64,000 bases of DNA, from positions 124,001 to 188,000 of the forward strand of contig NZ_JAFEWD010000008.1 in NCBI RefSeq assembly GCF_017355855.1, given 5' to 3'. The position numbers were made by a program, and so were the translations under genes. How positions within the stretch are numbered: the stretch's first letter is position 1; each line of letters begins with the position of its first letter. The notes beneath the pieces are model-generated. The model had not been told where the DNA came from and did not search any database. It saw only the letters and a program-made list of their open reading frames with translations. Below are positions 24,393-33,970 of the stretch, piece after piece. This DNA comes from Pedobacter sp. SYSU D00535 (GTDB lineage: Bacteria; Bacteroidota; Bacteroidia; Sphingobacteriales; Sphingobacteriaceae).

Positions 24393-26252
24393 ATGCTTGC
24401 TAAGACACTCTTCATATTAGTGCAACTTATAGCCGCCTCGGGTATCCTGCTCGCTCAGTCCCTGAAGTTCGCTTTCGTAACCGATACCCACATCGGGGGG
24501 CAGACGGCGGCAGAGGATCTTCGCCGTACCGTGAACGACATCAACTCACTTCCTGATCTGCAATTCGTGATTCTTTCAGGGGATATTACGGAATTTGGTT
24601 CAGACGAGGAGTTGAGGCTGGCAAAACAGATCCTTGACAGCTTAAATAAGCCTTGGCATATCATTGCAGGGAATCACGATTCTAACTGGTCAGAGAGTGG
24701 TAGTAATAGTTTTCTTAAGGTATTCGGGGGTGAAACGTTCTCTTTTGCTGCCGGCGGATATTTTTTTGCCGCAACCAGTTCTGGTCCGAACATGCGGATG
24801 GGACCAGGCCAGGTGCCAAGAGAAAATTTAGTATGGCTGGATTCGGTGCTAGCCGCTATGCCTGATCCGGAAATGCCTTTGATTTATATAAACCACTATC
24901 CGCAGGATTCTTCTCAGAACAACTGGTACGAAGCAATTGACAGGGTGAAAAAGAAGAACGTTCAGCTATTACTTTGCGGACACGGGCATTCTAACCGAAG
25001 GTTTAAGGTAGAAGGAATTCCTTCTGTGATGGGACGCTCTAATCTGAGGGCGAAAGATAGCATTGGTGGGTATAATATTGTCACGATTCAAAATGGAATA
25101 GCCAGCTTCGATGAAAGGAAGCCCGTTATTCCGACTAATAGAAAGTGGACTGAGGTAGTCCTGGCAGATCACCATTTCGATAAAGATACTACCTCCTATT
25201 TCAGACCTTCATTTGCGGTAAATAATAAATATGCTCAGGTCAGGCAGATTTGGGGGTATCAGGACCAGAGCGATATCGGAGCTGGTACGGCAAAGTCGAA
25301 GGATTTAGTTTTTGCAACTAACACAAAAGGACTAATATATGCGCTTAATAGAAAAACAGGTGCCCGGGTTTGGCAGTACCAAACCGGTGGTAAAATTTAT
25401 TCAACTCCTGAGTATACTGGTGGTTGTCTTCTTGCTGGTTCATCTGACAACTTTATTTATTGCCTTTCTGCTACAACCGGCAATCTGAAATGGAAGTTTC
25501 CGGCACGAAAGGCTGTTCTCGGTTCGGTTGTTGTAAAAGATAGCCGGGTCTTTATTGGAAGTTCCGACGGTCATTTTCGTGCAATCGACCTGAAATCGGG
25601 TAAACTTATTTGGGATTTTGACAAGGTTAAGGGTTTTGTGGTTACTAAGCCGCTAATTTACAAAGGGTTGATCTACTTCGGTTGTTGGGCTAATGATTTT
25701 TATGCGTTGGACCTGAAAACAGGAGCACTGGCCTGGAAGTGGAACAACGGCGCCTCCAACCGGATGTTTTCTCCAGCTGCCTGCTACCCTGTAGCTGCAA
25801 AGGGAAGGGTGTTTATAGTGGCACCCGACAGATATATGACGTCCTTTGATGCAAAAACGGGAAGGGTAATCTGGCGCACGCAAATGAAAAACGTAAGAGT
25901 TCGTGAATCGATGGGTTCATCTCACGATAAGAGCCTGGTGTTCGTCAAAACAATGGACGGGGAACTTTACGGGATCTCTACCACGGCATCAGAAATGGAA
26001 CTAAGTTGGAAGGCTCAACTCCGCCTGCCTTACGAACTTACACCTTCGGCAATCGTTGAAGACAGGGGCGTTGTATATGTGCCCAGCCATTCCGGTCTCG
26101 CTTCGGCTATTGATAGGAAAACGGGCAAGGTGCTTTGGCAGTACAAAACATCCAATTGTTTAATGAATCCGATAATGCCGCTGGAAAAAAATAAGGTTAT
26201 TGTTAGTACGATGGACGGGAAAATCGCTTGCCTGGAGTACTCTTCCAGATAG
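24393..26252 (+). CDS. metallophosphoesterase fused to PQQ-like beta-propeller
   Basis: An exported two-domain protein of 619 residues from the ATG at 24393, which gives a signal peptide (MLAKTLFILVQLIAASGILLAQ); an ATG at 24231 would add 54 residues that run through the terminator and operator. Residues 25-265 are a calcineurin-like phosphoesterase with all metal motifs: FVTDTHIGG, ILSGDITEFG, IAGNHDSNW, INHYPQ and LCGHGHSN. Residues 290-619 form a PQQ-type propeller with recurring 'LNRKTGARVWQYQTGG' and 'IDRKTGKVLWQY' blades. The substrate is unknown; in this locus a phosphoester on wall glycan or a muropeptide is conceivable. Confidence 0.88.
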   Translation: MLAKTLFILVQLIAASGILLAQSLKFAFVTDTHIGGQTAAEDLRRTVNDINSLPDLQFVILSGDITEFGSDEELRLAKQILDSLNKPWHIIAGNHDSNWSESGSNSFLKVFGGETFSFAAGGYFFAATSSGPNMRMGPGQVPRENLVWLDSVLAAMPDPEMPLIYINHYPQDSSQNNWYEAIDRVKKKNVQLLLCGHGHSNRRFKVEGIPSVMGRSNLRAKDSIGGYNIVTIQNGIASFDERKPVIPTNRKWTEVVLADHHFDKDTTSYFRPSFAVNNKYAQVRQIWGYQDQSDIGAGTAKSKDLVFATNTKGLIYALNRKTGARVWQYQTGGKIYSTPEYTGGCLLAGSSDNFIYCLSATTGNLKWKFPARKAVLGSVVVKDSRVFIGSSDGHFRAIDLKSGKLIWDFDKVKGFVVTKPLIYKGLIYFGCWANDFYALDLKTGALAWKWNNGASNRMFSPAACYPVAAKGRVFIVAPDRYMTSFDAKTGRVIWRTQMKNVRVRESMGSSHDKSLVFVKTMDGELYGISTTASEMELSWKAQLRLPYELTPSAIVEDRGVVYVPSHSGLASAIDRKTGKVLWQYKTSNCLMNPIMPLEKNKVIVSTMDGKIACLEYSSR

Positions 26253-26525
26253 TTTAAGCGAGAAGCTCAGTCTTCGGAATCATTTTAACGATGACTTGTA
26301 CTCTTGTCCGTGCCGGATTTGCCCAGCTTGAGGTATGATCGAGTTTAGGAATTGGTACCAGCCGACGAGGCTGATCTGGATGCCCTTTGAATATCAGTAA
26401 CACTATACAAAGGAACAGAGGTAATTAACAGGAAAGTGACCTTAAGCGAGCTTCCCCGGTATCGGAATAAAAAAATCTAGTTCAATAAGAAAACTGGCTA
26501 AATGAATTTTTTCAATACAAACAGC

Positions 26526-29456
26526 ATGAATAGGAAAGGCTTGCTGAGAGCGCTTCTGCTCTCGCTCTTAGTCAACGGTATTGTTGCGGTCGCTAACGCA
26601 CAGCAGTTTTTGCAAAAAACGCCTGCTGCCCAGGCATGGGTTGAGCAATCGTTAAAGAAGCTTACCAGGAGACAGAAAATTGCTCAGCTGATGGTGATCC
26701 GCCTGTCGGAGAGAAAAGGAAAGGAAGTAGTTTTCTATGATAAGGAGGTGGGAAAATATGTCCGCAAGTATAACGTTGGTTCCGTTTGTCTTTTTCAGGG
26801 AAATTCTCCTCAACAGGCAACGGTATTAAATAGATTGCAAGCTGCTGCAAAAACACCTTTACTTGTTTGCATTGATGGAGAAACAGGTTTGGGCATGCGT
26901 TTCGGAGATGTGAAGCCTTTTCCGGACCAGCTTACTATAGGTGCTGCTCCTGATGCAGCCCTTGCATACCAGGTAGGGAGGGCAATTGCTGAACAATGCA
27001 AACGGGCTGGAATTCATGTTGATTATGCGCCGGTTGTCGACATCAACAACAACCCGAATAATCCCGTGATTAATTTCAGATCTTTTGGGGAGGACAAATA
27101 CAAAGTAGCAAGCTTCGGCACGCAGATCATGAAGGGTATGCAGGATGGAGGCGTGATGGCTTGCGCCAAACACTTTCCCGGTCACGGTGATGTAGCGGTC
27201 GATTCTCATCTCGATCTTCCCGTTATCAACAAATCGCTGGCCTCTTTAGATTCCCTGGAAATATATCCTTTCCGGGAGCTGGCAAAGGCAGGTGTTGGAA
27301 GTATGATGGTTGCCCACCTTTATATTCCGGCAATCGACACGGTCGCTAATCAGGCAACATCTTTATCCAGAAAAAATGTCACCGGGCTGCTCAGAGAGCA
27401 GCTTGGCTACCAGGGCTTAACGTTTACGGATGCCCTGGAGATGAAAGGTGTATCTAAGTTTTATCCTCAGGGAGAGGCTGCAGTGCAGTCGCTCATAGCA
27501 GGAAATGACATGCTATGCCTTCCCGGAGATATAAAAGGAAGTATAAAAAAAGTACGCAAAGCGATCAGGCAGCATAAACTTTCCTGGGGAGACATAGATG
27601 AAAAAGTGCGGAAAGTACTTATTTCTAAGTTCCATCTTGGAGCGGCAAGCTTTCAACCAATTGACACGATAGGTATCGCTGCAGACTTAAATAAAGATGT
27701 GAACCGCTTGAAAAAGGAAATTTACGAGAACGCTATCACGGCAGTCCGCTTGACAAATAGCTCTTTGCTGCCTTTAAATTCTGTAAAGAAAATAGCTTTT
27801 TTAGGAATAGGTCTTTCAGGCGAAAACGAGTTTGGAAAATTGCTGCGGGAAAACTATAAAGCCGACTGTTATTACCTCGACTACGCTGCTGATGCGGCCG
27901 CTATTGATGGGGCCAGAAAAAGCCTGCAAGGGAAGTATGACGTGCTAATTACCGGATTACATGCCTACAAAAAATATCCTGCTAACAATTTCGGTATTAG
28001 TGCCACTTCTATAGAGTTGCTGCGTCCTTTAGCAGAGGATTCTAACACCATCAATTTTGTGTTTGGAAATCCCTATGCTATAAAGAATATTACAAGTGCA
28101 AAGAACATCATCGCTTGTTATGAAGACGATCCCGTCATGCATCAGGCTGCGCTCAAACTGCTTCAGGGAGTGATAAGCGCAAAAGGAAAGCTTCCCGTTA
28201 CTGTTTCCCCGGAACTTCCTTACGGCACAGGTGTTTCTTCAGCTCGTCTGAGCTCCGTAAGCCCGGAAGCTGTGGGTCTAAACGGGCAGCAACTAAATAA
28301 AATCGATTCTGTTGCGCTAGACGCGATTGAAAAAGGGGCTACCCCGGGGGCAGTGGTGCTGGTCGCAAGAAAGGGCAAGATTGCTTTTCATCGGGCATAC
28401 GGCAGCATGGATGCCGAAAAAAAGGAAGCGGTGACTACCGAAACAGTTTACGATTTAGCTTCGGTTACCAAAACGTCGGCCACAACTTTAAGCGTAATGA
28501 AGCTTTACGAGGAAGGTAGGTTAGACCTGAATAAGACTCTTGGCGACTACCTTCCCTGGACAAAGGGAAGCGATAAAGCAGGGCTAACAATAAAAGATAT
28601 CCTGTTACATCAGGCGGGCCTTGTTTCGTTCATCCCTTTTTATCGCGAAACGCTGGGTGCAAGCGGAAAACCGAAGCCAGGAGCGTACAGCTCTGTTCAA
28701 AATTCAGTTTATTCGGTTCGGGTAGGCGAAAATATGTACATGCCGGCAGCCAGGATCGATAGTATGTATCAACGGATCCTTACCAGTAAACTCGGCCCTC
28801 GCAACAAGTATGTTTATAGCGATAACGACTTTATTTTCCTTGGGGAAGTTGTAGAGCAGATCACTGGTCAAGGACTGGATCAGTACACGCGGAATACATT
28901 CTATCTTCCGCTCGGAATGACGACCACCACTTTTAAGCCGCTGGAGCATCTTTCCCTAAATCAGATTGCGCCTACTGAGAATGAAAAATACTTTCGTCTT
29001 CAGCAGATAAGGGGCGACGTGCACGATCAGGGAGCAGCTATGTTTGGCGGAGTTGCCGGCCATGCCGGCCTGTTTAGTAATGCTGCTGATCTGGCCAAAC
29101 TCTATGTGCTTTTGCTGAACGGGGGAGAGCTAAACGGGCTCAGACTTCTTAAAAAAGAGACGATAGATTATTTTACCGCTTACCACAGTGATATCAGCCG
29201 AAGAGGTTTGGGCTTTGATAAACCTGAAAAAGACAACAAGAGCCCGGAAACAGCCTATCCCTGCTTCAGTGCCTCGCCGCAAACGTTTGGACACACTGGT
29301 TTTACAGGAATTGGTGTTTGGGCCGATCCCAAATACGACTTGGTATATATATTCCTGTCTAACCGCGTCTGCCCGGATGGAGCGAACAACCAACTGTCAA
29401 GCATGAGCGTGAGAGGTAAAATTCAGGAACTGGTTTATCAGTCGCTTGTTAAATAG
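26526..29456 (+). CDS. GH3 beta-N-acetylglucosaminidase (NagZ-like) fused to beta-lactamase-fold hydrolase (AmiE-like)
   Basis: A 976-residue exported protein (signal peptide MNRKGLLRALLLSLLVNGIVAVANA; an ATG at 26502 is also possible). Residues 40-370 are a GH3 domain with KHFPGHGDVAVDSH (NagZ-type catalytic His loop) and TDALEM (nucleophile Asp); a GH3 C-terminal alpha/beta domain follows to about 560. Residues 570-976 are a class-C beta-lactamase/esterase fold with Ser646-x-x-Lys649 (SVTK), Tyr764-Ser-Asp-Asn767 and the HTGFTG triad loop. In B. subtilis NagZ and AmiE, a serine amidase of this fold, are adjacent separate proteins acting on muropeptides before NamZ. Here both are joined, so one polypeptide could remove peptides and GlcNAc. 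Confidence 0.9.
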   Translation: MNRKGLLRALLLSLLVNGIVAVANAQQFLQKTPAAQAWVEQSLKKLTRRQKIAQLMVIRLSERKGKEVVFYDKEVGKYVRKYNVGSVCLFQGNSPQQATVLNRLQAAAKTPLLVCIDGETGLGMRFGDVKPFPDQLTIGAAPDAALAYQVGRAIAEQCKRAGIHVDYAPVVDINNNPNNPVINFRSFGEDKYKVASFGTQIMKGMQDGGVMACAKHFPGHGDVAVDSHLDLPVINKSLASLDSLEIYPFRELAKAGVGSMMVAHLYIPAIDTVANQATSLSRKNVTGLLREQLGYQGLTFTDALEMKGVSKFYPQGEAAVQSLIAGNDMLCLPGDIKGSIKKVRKAIRQHKLSWGDIDEKVRKVLISKFHLGAASFQPIDTIGIAADLNKDVNRLKKEIYENAITAVRLTNSSLLPLNSVKKIAFLGIGLSGENEFGKLLRENYKADCYYLDYAADAAAIDGARKSLQGKYDVLITGLHAYKKYPANNFGISATSIELLRPLAEDSNTINFVFGNPYAIKNITSAKNIIACYEDDPVMHQAALKLLQGVISAKGKLPVTVSPELPYGTGVSSARLSSVSPEAVGLNGQQLNKIDSVALDAIEKGATPGAVVLVARKGKIAFHRAYGSMDAEKKEAVTTETVYDLASVTKTSATTLSVMKLYEEGRLDLNKTLGDYLPWTKGSDKAGLTIKDILLHQAGLVSFIPFYRETLGASGKPKPGAYSSVQNSVYSVRVGENMYMPAARIDSMYQRILTSKLGPRNKYVYSDNDFIFLGEVVEQITGQGLDQYTRNTFYLPLGMTTTTFKPLEHLSLNQIAPTENEKYFRLQQIRGDVHDQGAAMFGGVAGHAGLFSNAADLAKLYVLLLNGGELNGLRLLKKETIDYFTAYHSDISRRGLGFDKPEKDNKSPETAYPCFSASPQTFGHTGFTGIGVWADPKYDLVYIFLSNRVCPDGANNQLSSMSVRGKIQELVYQSLVK

Positions 29457-29621
29457 ATCAATCGCAGAGCAGGATCAGCAACCTCTAAAAAAAGCTTTTA
29501 ATCGGCTTTATACTGGGTGTGATAAGCAGTTTGAAGAGCTTTATTTATACGGACGAGTTAAAACACAAAAGGAAACATAAACCAAAGTTCCCATTGAGAC
29601 ATAAAAAATTGAAGGGCGAGT

Positions 29622-30458
29622 ATGCAAAATAAAAATTTAAACGGAATGGAATTTACAACAGAGAAAGATTCAAATTATAAAGACCTTGATAAAATGACTG
29701 TGACCGAGATTCTTCAGAATATCAATAAAGAAGATCAAACGGTACCACAGGCAGTTGCGAAATCCATTCCTCAGATAGAAAAACTGGCAACAGCGGTCGC
29801 GGAAAAAATGAAGGATGGGGGGCGTTTATTTTATATCGGTGCCGGAACGAGTGGACGTCTTGGGGTAGTGGATGCATCAGAATGTCCACCAACATTTGGT
29901 GTTCCCTTCGACTGGGTAGTTGGCATTATCGCAGGCGGAGACGGGGCGATACGCAGAGCGGTTGAGTTTGCGGAGGACGACATGGAACAAGCATGGAAAG
30001 ACCTTCAGGAGTTCGATATAAATGAAAAAGACGTGCTGGTAGGCATAGCGGCCTCCGGAACTACGCCTTATGTTATCGGAGGGTTGCGAACAGCTAACGA
30101 AAAAGGGATTTTGACAGGATGTGTGGTCTGTAACTCCGGCAGTCCGGTAGCCGCAGAAGCAAAGTTGCCGGTAGAAGTAGTGGTAGGGCCGGAGTTCCTT
30201 TCCGGTTCAACGCGGATGAAATCAGGAACGGCGCAGAAACTCGTGTTAAATATGTTGAGCACTACCGTGATGATCCAATTAGGCCGTGTGAAGGGGAATA
30301 AGATGGTGGATATGCAGCTGACTAACAATAAGCTTTTCCATCGGGGTGTGAGAATGATTATGAAAGAGACCGGCACAGACGAAAAAACGGCAACTCAACT
30401 TCTCGAAAAGTATGGGAGCGTAAGGCTTGCCATAGACAATTTAATGCAGGCACTCTAA
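29622..30458 (+). CDS. murQ: N-acetylmuramic acid 6-phosphate etherase
   Basis: A 278-residue cytoplasmic enzyme that splits the D-lactyl ether of MurNAc-6-phosphate to give GlcNAc-6-phosphate and D-lactate. The SIS-domain signature is intact: IGAGTSGRLGVVDASECPPTFG, IIAGGDGAIRRAVEFAEDD, GIAASGTTPYVIGGL, VGPEFLSGSTRMKSGTAQKLVLNMLST and NKMVDMQLTNNKL. An ATG at 29646 (MEFTTEKDS) is an alternative start. The symporter gene starts 9 bp after its stop, implying one transcript. Its presence shows that MurNAc, not only GlcNAc, is catabolised. Confidence 0.96.
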   Translation: MQNKNLNGMEFTTEKDSNYKDLDKMTVTEILQNINKEDQTVPQAVAKSIPQIEKLATAVAEKMKDGGRLFYIGAGTSGRLGVVDASECPPTFGVPFDWVVGIIAGGDGAIRRAVEFAEDDMEQAWKDLQEFDINEKDVLVGIAASGTTPYVIGGLRTANEKGILTGCVVCNSGSPVAAEAKLPVEVVVGPEFLSGSTRMKSGTAQKLVLNMLSTTVMIQLGRVKGNKMVDMQLTNNKLFHRGVRMIMKETGTDEKTATQLLEKYGSVRLAIDNLMQAL

Positions 30459-30467
30459 ACGCAGATT

Positions 30468-31985
30468 ATGTCACCAATAGTCCTTTTAAGTTTTCTGATA
30501 GCCTACTTTGGGGTGCTGATATTTATATCCCATTTAACCTCAAAGGGTTCTTCAGATAATTCAAGCTTTTTCATAGCCAACCGGAACTCCAAATGGTACT
30601 TTGTTGCCTTTGGTATGATCGGTACCGCCTTGTCTGGGGTTACTTTTATCTCCGTTCCGGGAGCGGTAGCAAAAAGCAATTTTGGGTATTTTCAGTTTGT
30701 ACTGGGGAATGCGGTAGGCTTTGTTCTGATTGCGTTGGTGCTGCTACCCCTGTATTACCGGATGAATCTTATCTCCATTTACACTTATCTTGAACAGCGG
30801 CTGGGGTACTGGAGCTACAAGACAGGGGCCGCTATATTTCTTATTTCCCGCACCATTGGCTCTGCTTTCCGGCTGTACCTGGTCGCTATCGTTCTTCAGA
30901 AATTCATTTTCGACGCATGGCAGGTACCGTTCTGGGCTACCATTGCCATCTGCCTGGCACTCATATGGTCGTACACTTACAAAGGAGGACTGAAAACGAT
31001 CATCATCACGGATACTCTTCAAACGGTCTTTCTGTTGTCAGCTGTCATTTTATCGATCTGGTTTATTTCCGAAAGTTTAAATCTGGACCTTGCGCAAACT
31101 TTTGAGACGGTAAAAAATAGCTCGTATTCTACTGTTTTCCATTGGGATAGCTTCCTGGGAAGTAAGAATCACTTCCTTAAGCAGTTTCTGGGCGGGATAT
31201 TCGTGACCGTGGCAATGACAGGGCTCGATCAGGACCTGATGCAGAAGAATCTGAGCTGCAAAAATATCGGCGAAGCACAAAAGAACATGCTCACGTTCAC
31301 AGCCGTTTTTGTGGTGATAAATATTTTCTTTCTCAGTGTAGGAGCCTTGCTGTATGAATTTGCAGGGGCCAACAATCTCCCGCTCGCTAGTATGAAGACG
31401 CCCGACCATCTCTTCCCCGAAATAGCGCTCAATCATCTCACGATGCTTCCCGCGATCATTTTTATGCTCGGCCTTACAGCCGCCACTTTCGCTACTACCG
31501 ATTCTGCACTGACGGCCCTTACCACTTCTTTTTGTGTGGATTTCCTGGGCTTTGGCAAAAGGGAGGATCAAAATAGCGCAGGTCTGGTGAGGACGCGTCA
31601 CGCCGTTCACGTAGGATTTTCATTTTTGATGCTGCTGGTGATAATGATCTTCAGACTGATCAATAATGATTCGGTGGTGAACGCCATCTTCAAAGCCGCT
31701 GGTTATACTTACGGTCCGCTGTTAGGTTTATTCGTATTTGGTATGGCAACGACGAGAACGGTAAAGGATAGGGCCGTTCCGCTGATCTGTCTCATTTCAC
31801 CAGTTCTATCCTTTCTAATTGATACTAATTCAATAAGCCTTACGGGTTATGCGATAGGGTTCGAACTGATTGTAATCAACGGATTTATTACCTTCCTTCT
31901 TCTCTTGCTAAGCAGTAGCAAGCAACAGAAAGTTCAGGCAAAAACAGCGGAACCGAAGGCGGTATTAGTGCCCGAACTTAATTAG
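30468..31985 (+). CDS. sodium:solute symporter, candidate MurNAc/amino-sugar permease
   Basis: A 505-residue inner-membrane protein of the SSS family with about 13 hydrophobic helices. Typical segments are NRNSKWYFVAFGMIGTALSG, ISRTIGSAFRLYLVAI, GGLKTIIITDTLQTVFLL, VAMTGLDQDLMQKNLSCK and LGLTAATFATTDSALTALTTSF, the last holding the Na2-site serine/threonine pair. Members carry sugars, amino acids or anions with Na+. Its place directly behind murQ and before nagB suggests MurNAc or muropeptide sugar uptake from the periplasm. A MurNAc taken up this way is unphosphorylated and would need a kinase, which is not found in the window. Confidence 0.92.
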   Translation: MSPIVLLSFLIAYFGVLIFISHLTSKGSSDNSSFFIANRNSKWYFVAFGMIGTALSGVTFISVPGAVAKSNFGYFQFVLGNAVGFVLIALVLLPLYYRMNLISIYTYLEQRLGYWSYKTGAAIFLISRTIGSAFRLYLVAIVLQKFIFDAWQVPFWATIAICLALIWSYTYKGGLKTIIITDTLQTVFLLSAVILSIWFISESLNLDLAQTFETVKNSSYSTVFHWDSFLGSKNHFLKQFLGGIFVTVAMTGLDQDLMQKNLSCKNIGEAQKNMLTFTAVFVVINIFFLSVGALLYEFAGANNLPLASMKTPDHLFPEIALNHLTMLPAIIFMLGLTAATFATTDSALTALTTSFCVDFLGFGKREDQNSAGLVRTRHAVHVGFSFLMLLVIMIFRLINNDSVVNAIFKAAGYTYGPLLGLFVFGMATTRTVKDRAVPLICLISPVLSFLIDTNSISLTGYAIGFELIVINGFITFLLLLLSSSKQQKVQAKTAEPKAVLVPELN

Positions 31986-32046
31986 CATCGCTACTTGAGT
32001 GGGTGTATATAAGTATTAAAATAGTTAACAAGAGCCAAAAATTAAT

Positions 32047-33966
32047 ATGTCACGATTAAACCTCTTAGAAGAAACAAGATTTGAAAAACTGCCGGTATCT
32101 ATTTTTCCAGATAAGGAGATTGCCTCGAAGGCAGTGGCAGCAAAAATTGCGACGATCATCCGGGCCAAACAGGCTGCCGGTGAAAAAGCTATTCTGGGAC
32201 TTGCAACTGGTGTAACGCCCCTACAGGTTTACGCAGAATTGATCCGCTTGCATAAGGAAGAGGGATTAAGCTTTCACAACGTGGTAACTTTTAACCTGGA
32301 TGAGTACTATCCAATGCAACCGCAGGCCGAGCAAAGCTACGTGCGCTTCATGCACGAAAACCTGTTTGATCATGTAGACATTGATCCTGCAAACATCAAT
32401 ATCCCAAATGGAACCCTTCAGCCCGAGAAGATTAACGAATACTGTCTGGAGTACGAGAAAAAGATTACAGAAATGGGCGGTCTCGATATTCAAATTCTTG
32501 GTATTGGTCGTACAGGGCATATTGGTTTCAACGAGCCAGGTTCTGCCCCAAACTCCGGGACGCGTGTTGTTACTCTCCATGATCTGACCAGGAGAGATGC
32601 TGCCCACGACTTTGGAGGAAAAGCAAACGTTCCCGTTAAAGCCATTACCATGGGTATCGGCACGATCTTCAAAGCCCGCGAGATCGTCCTGATGGCCTGG
32701 AGTGGAAAAAAGGCGCCAATCATCCGGAAGGCGGTTGAAGGTGAAATCTCGTCGGATGTTCCGGCAACTTATCTTCAGTTATCTGATAATGTAGAATTTG
32801 TTCTGGATCAGGAGGCGGCCGCCGAACTGACGAGATTCAATACTCCCTGGCTGGTAAAAGATTTGATTTGGGATGAAAAAACCATAAAAAAGGCGGTCAT
32901 CTGGCTCGCTAAGACGTTGAACAAACCGATCCTTAAGCTGACAGAAGAAGATTATAATAACCACGGAATGTCGCAGCTGGCGACGGAAAAGGGCCCGGTT
33001 TACGATATTAACATCCATATTTTCAACAAAATTCAGCATACCATTACGGGCTGGCCAGGAGGAAAGCCAAACGCAGACGACTCTCAGCGCCCGGAAAGAA
33101 GGGATCCCGCCAAAAAACGTGTTCTTCTGTTTTCGCCTCACCCGGACGATGATGTCATCTCGATGGGAGGGACCTTTATCCGGCTGGCAGATCAGGGACA
33201 CGAGGTTCATGTCGCCTATCAAACTTCGGGTAATACGGCCGTTTGGGATGATGATGCTTTGCGCTTCGTCGAGTTTGCTGTAGATTTCGGAAAGTCTGTA
33301 GGACAAAACACCGACGGCCTGGAGAAACTCTACGGAGATATGAAGTCGTTTATGGACGGGAAGTCGCCGAACCAGGAAGATATCCCACAAATACTTAAGG
33401 TAAAAGGATTAATTCGTAAGGGAGAAGCTATTGCAGGAGCCCGTTTCGCGGGTTTACCCGACGAAAACATTCACTTCATGGATCTGCCTTTCTACGACAG
33501 GGCCAAGAAACAGAAAAAAGTAAGTTATGAGGATGATATACTCCAGACAATGGAACTGTTGAAGCAAATAAAGCCCCATCAGGTTTATGCTGCGGGAGAT
33601 TTTGCTGATCCGCACGGAACCCATAAAATCTGCTTTAATATTATCCACGAGGCGCTAAGAAGATTGAAAGCAACTGAAGACTGGATTTCTGATTGCTGGC
33701 TGTGGTTGTACCGGGGCGCCTGGCATGAATTTGACATTCATGAGATTGAGATGGCCGTGCCGCTTTCTCCACAAGAAGTGGAACGCAAACGTTTTGCCAT
33801 CTTCAAACATCAATCTCAAAAAGATCGGCCTGTTTTCCCAGGGGATGATGCAAGGGAATTCTGGGTTCGGGCAGAGGACCGGACAAAAGAAACGGCGAGA
33901 GGATATAATCAGCTCGGTTTGGCAGAATATGAGGCGATAGAGGCATTTGTTCGATTTAAATACTAG
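32047..33966 (+). CDS. nagB: glucosamine-6-phosphate deaminase fused to PIG-L/LmbE deacetylase-like domain
   Basis: A 639-residue two-domain protein. Residues 20-275 are NagB: ILGLATGVTPLQVYAEL, VVTFNLDEYYPM, GIGRTGHIGFNEPGS with the catalytic Asp/His/Glu set, and VPVKAITMGIGTI; it converts GlcN-6-P to fructose-6-P and ammonia. Residues 355-639 resemble the PIG-L/LmbE zinc deacetylase fold, with the metal motif HPDDD at 365-369 and DPHGTHK, which brings a further His ligand. Enzymes of that fold remove acetyl from GlcNAc groups, so the second domain might deacetylate GlcNAc-6-P; this is a hypothesis. The fused form is known in Bacteroidota. The transporter gene follows 4 bp later. Confidence 0.93.
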   Translation: MSRLNLLEETRFEKLPVSIFPDKEIASKAVAAKIATIIRAKQAAGEKAILGLATGVTPLQVYAELIRLHKEEGLSFHNVVTFNLDEYYPMQPQAEQSYVRFMHENLFDHVDIDPANINIPNGTLQPEKINEYCLEYEKKITEMGGLDIQILGIGRTGHIGFNEPGSAPNSGTRVVTLHDLTRRDAAHDFGGKANVPVKAITMGIGTIFKAREIVLMAWSGKKAPIIRKAVEGEISSDVPATYLQLSDNVEFVLDQEAAAELTRFNTPWLVKDLIWDEKTIKKAVIWLAKTLNKPILKLTEEDYNNHGMSQLATEKGPVYDINIHIFNKIQHTITGWPGGKPNADDSQRPERRDPAKKRVLLFSPHPDDDVISMGGTFIRLADQGHEVHVAYQTSGNTAVWDDDALRFVEFAVDFGKSVGQNTDGLEKLYGDMKSFMDGKSPNQEDIPQILKVKGLIRKGEAIAGARFAGLPDENIHFMDLPFYDRAKKQKKVSYEDDILQTMELLKQIKPHQVYAAGDFADPHGTHKICFNIIHEALRRLKATEDWISDCWLWLYRGAWHEFDIHEIEMAVPLSPQEVERKRFAIFKHQSQKDRPVFPGDDAREFWVRAEDRTKETARGYNQLGLAEYEAIEAFVRFKY

Positions 33967-33970
33967 CAGA

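Noticed and set aside
31077-31610. Minus-strand frame of 177 codons
   Set aside because: It is antisense to the sodium:solute symporter gene, whose helices and motifs are continuous.
32779-33390. Minus-strand frame of 203 codons
   Set aside because: It is antisense to the NagB-LmbE fusion, whose catalytic motifs are intact.
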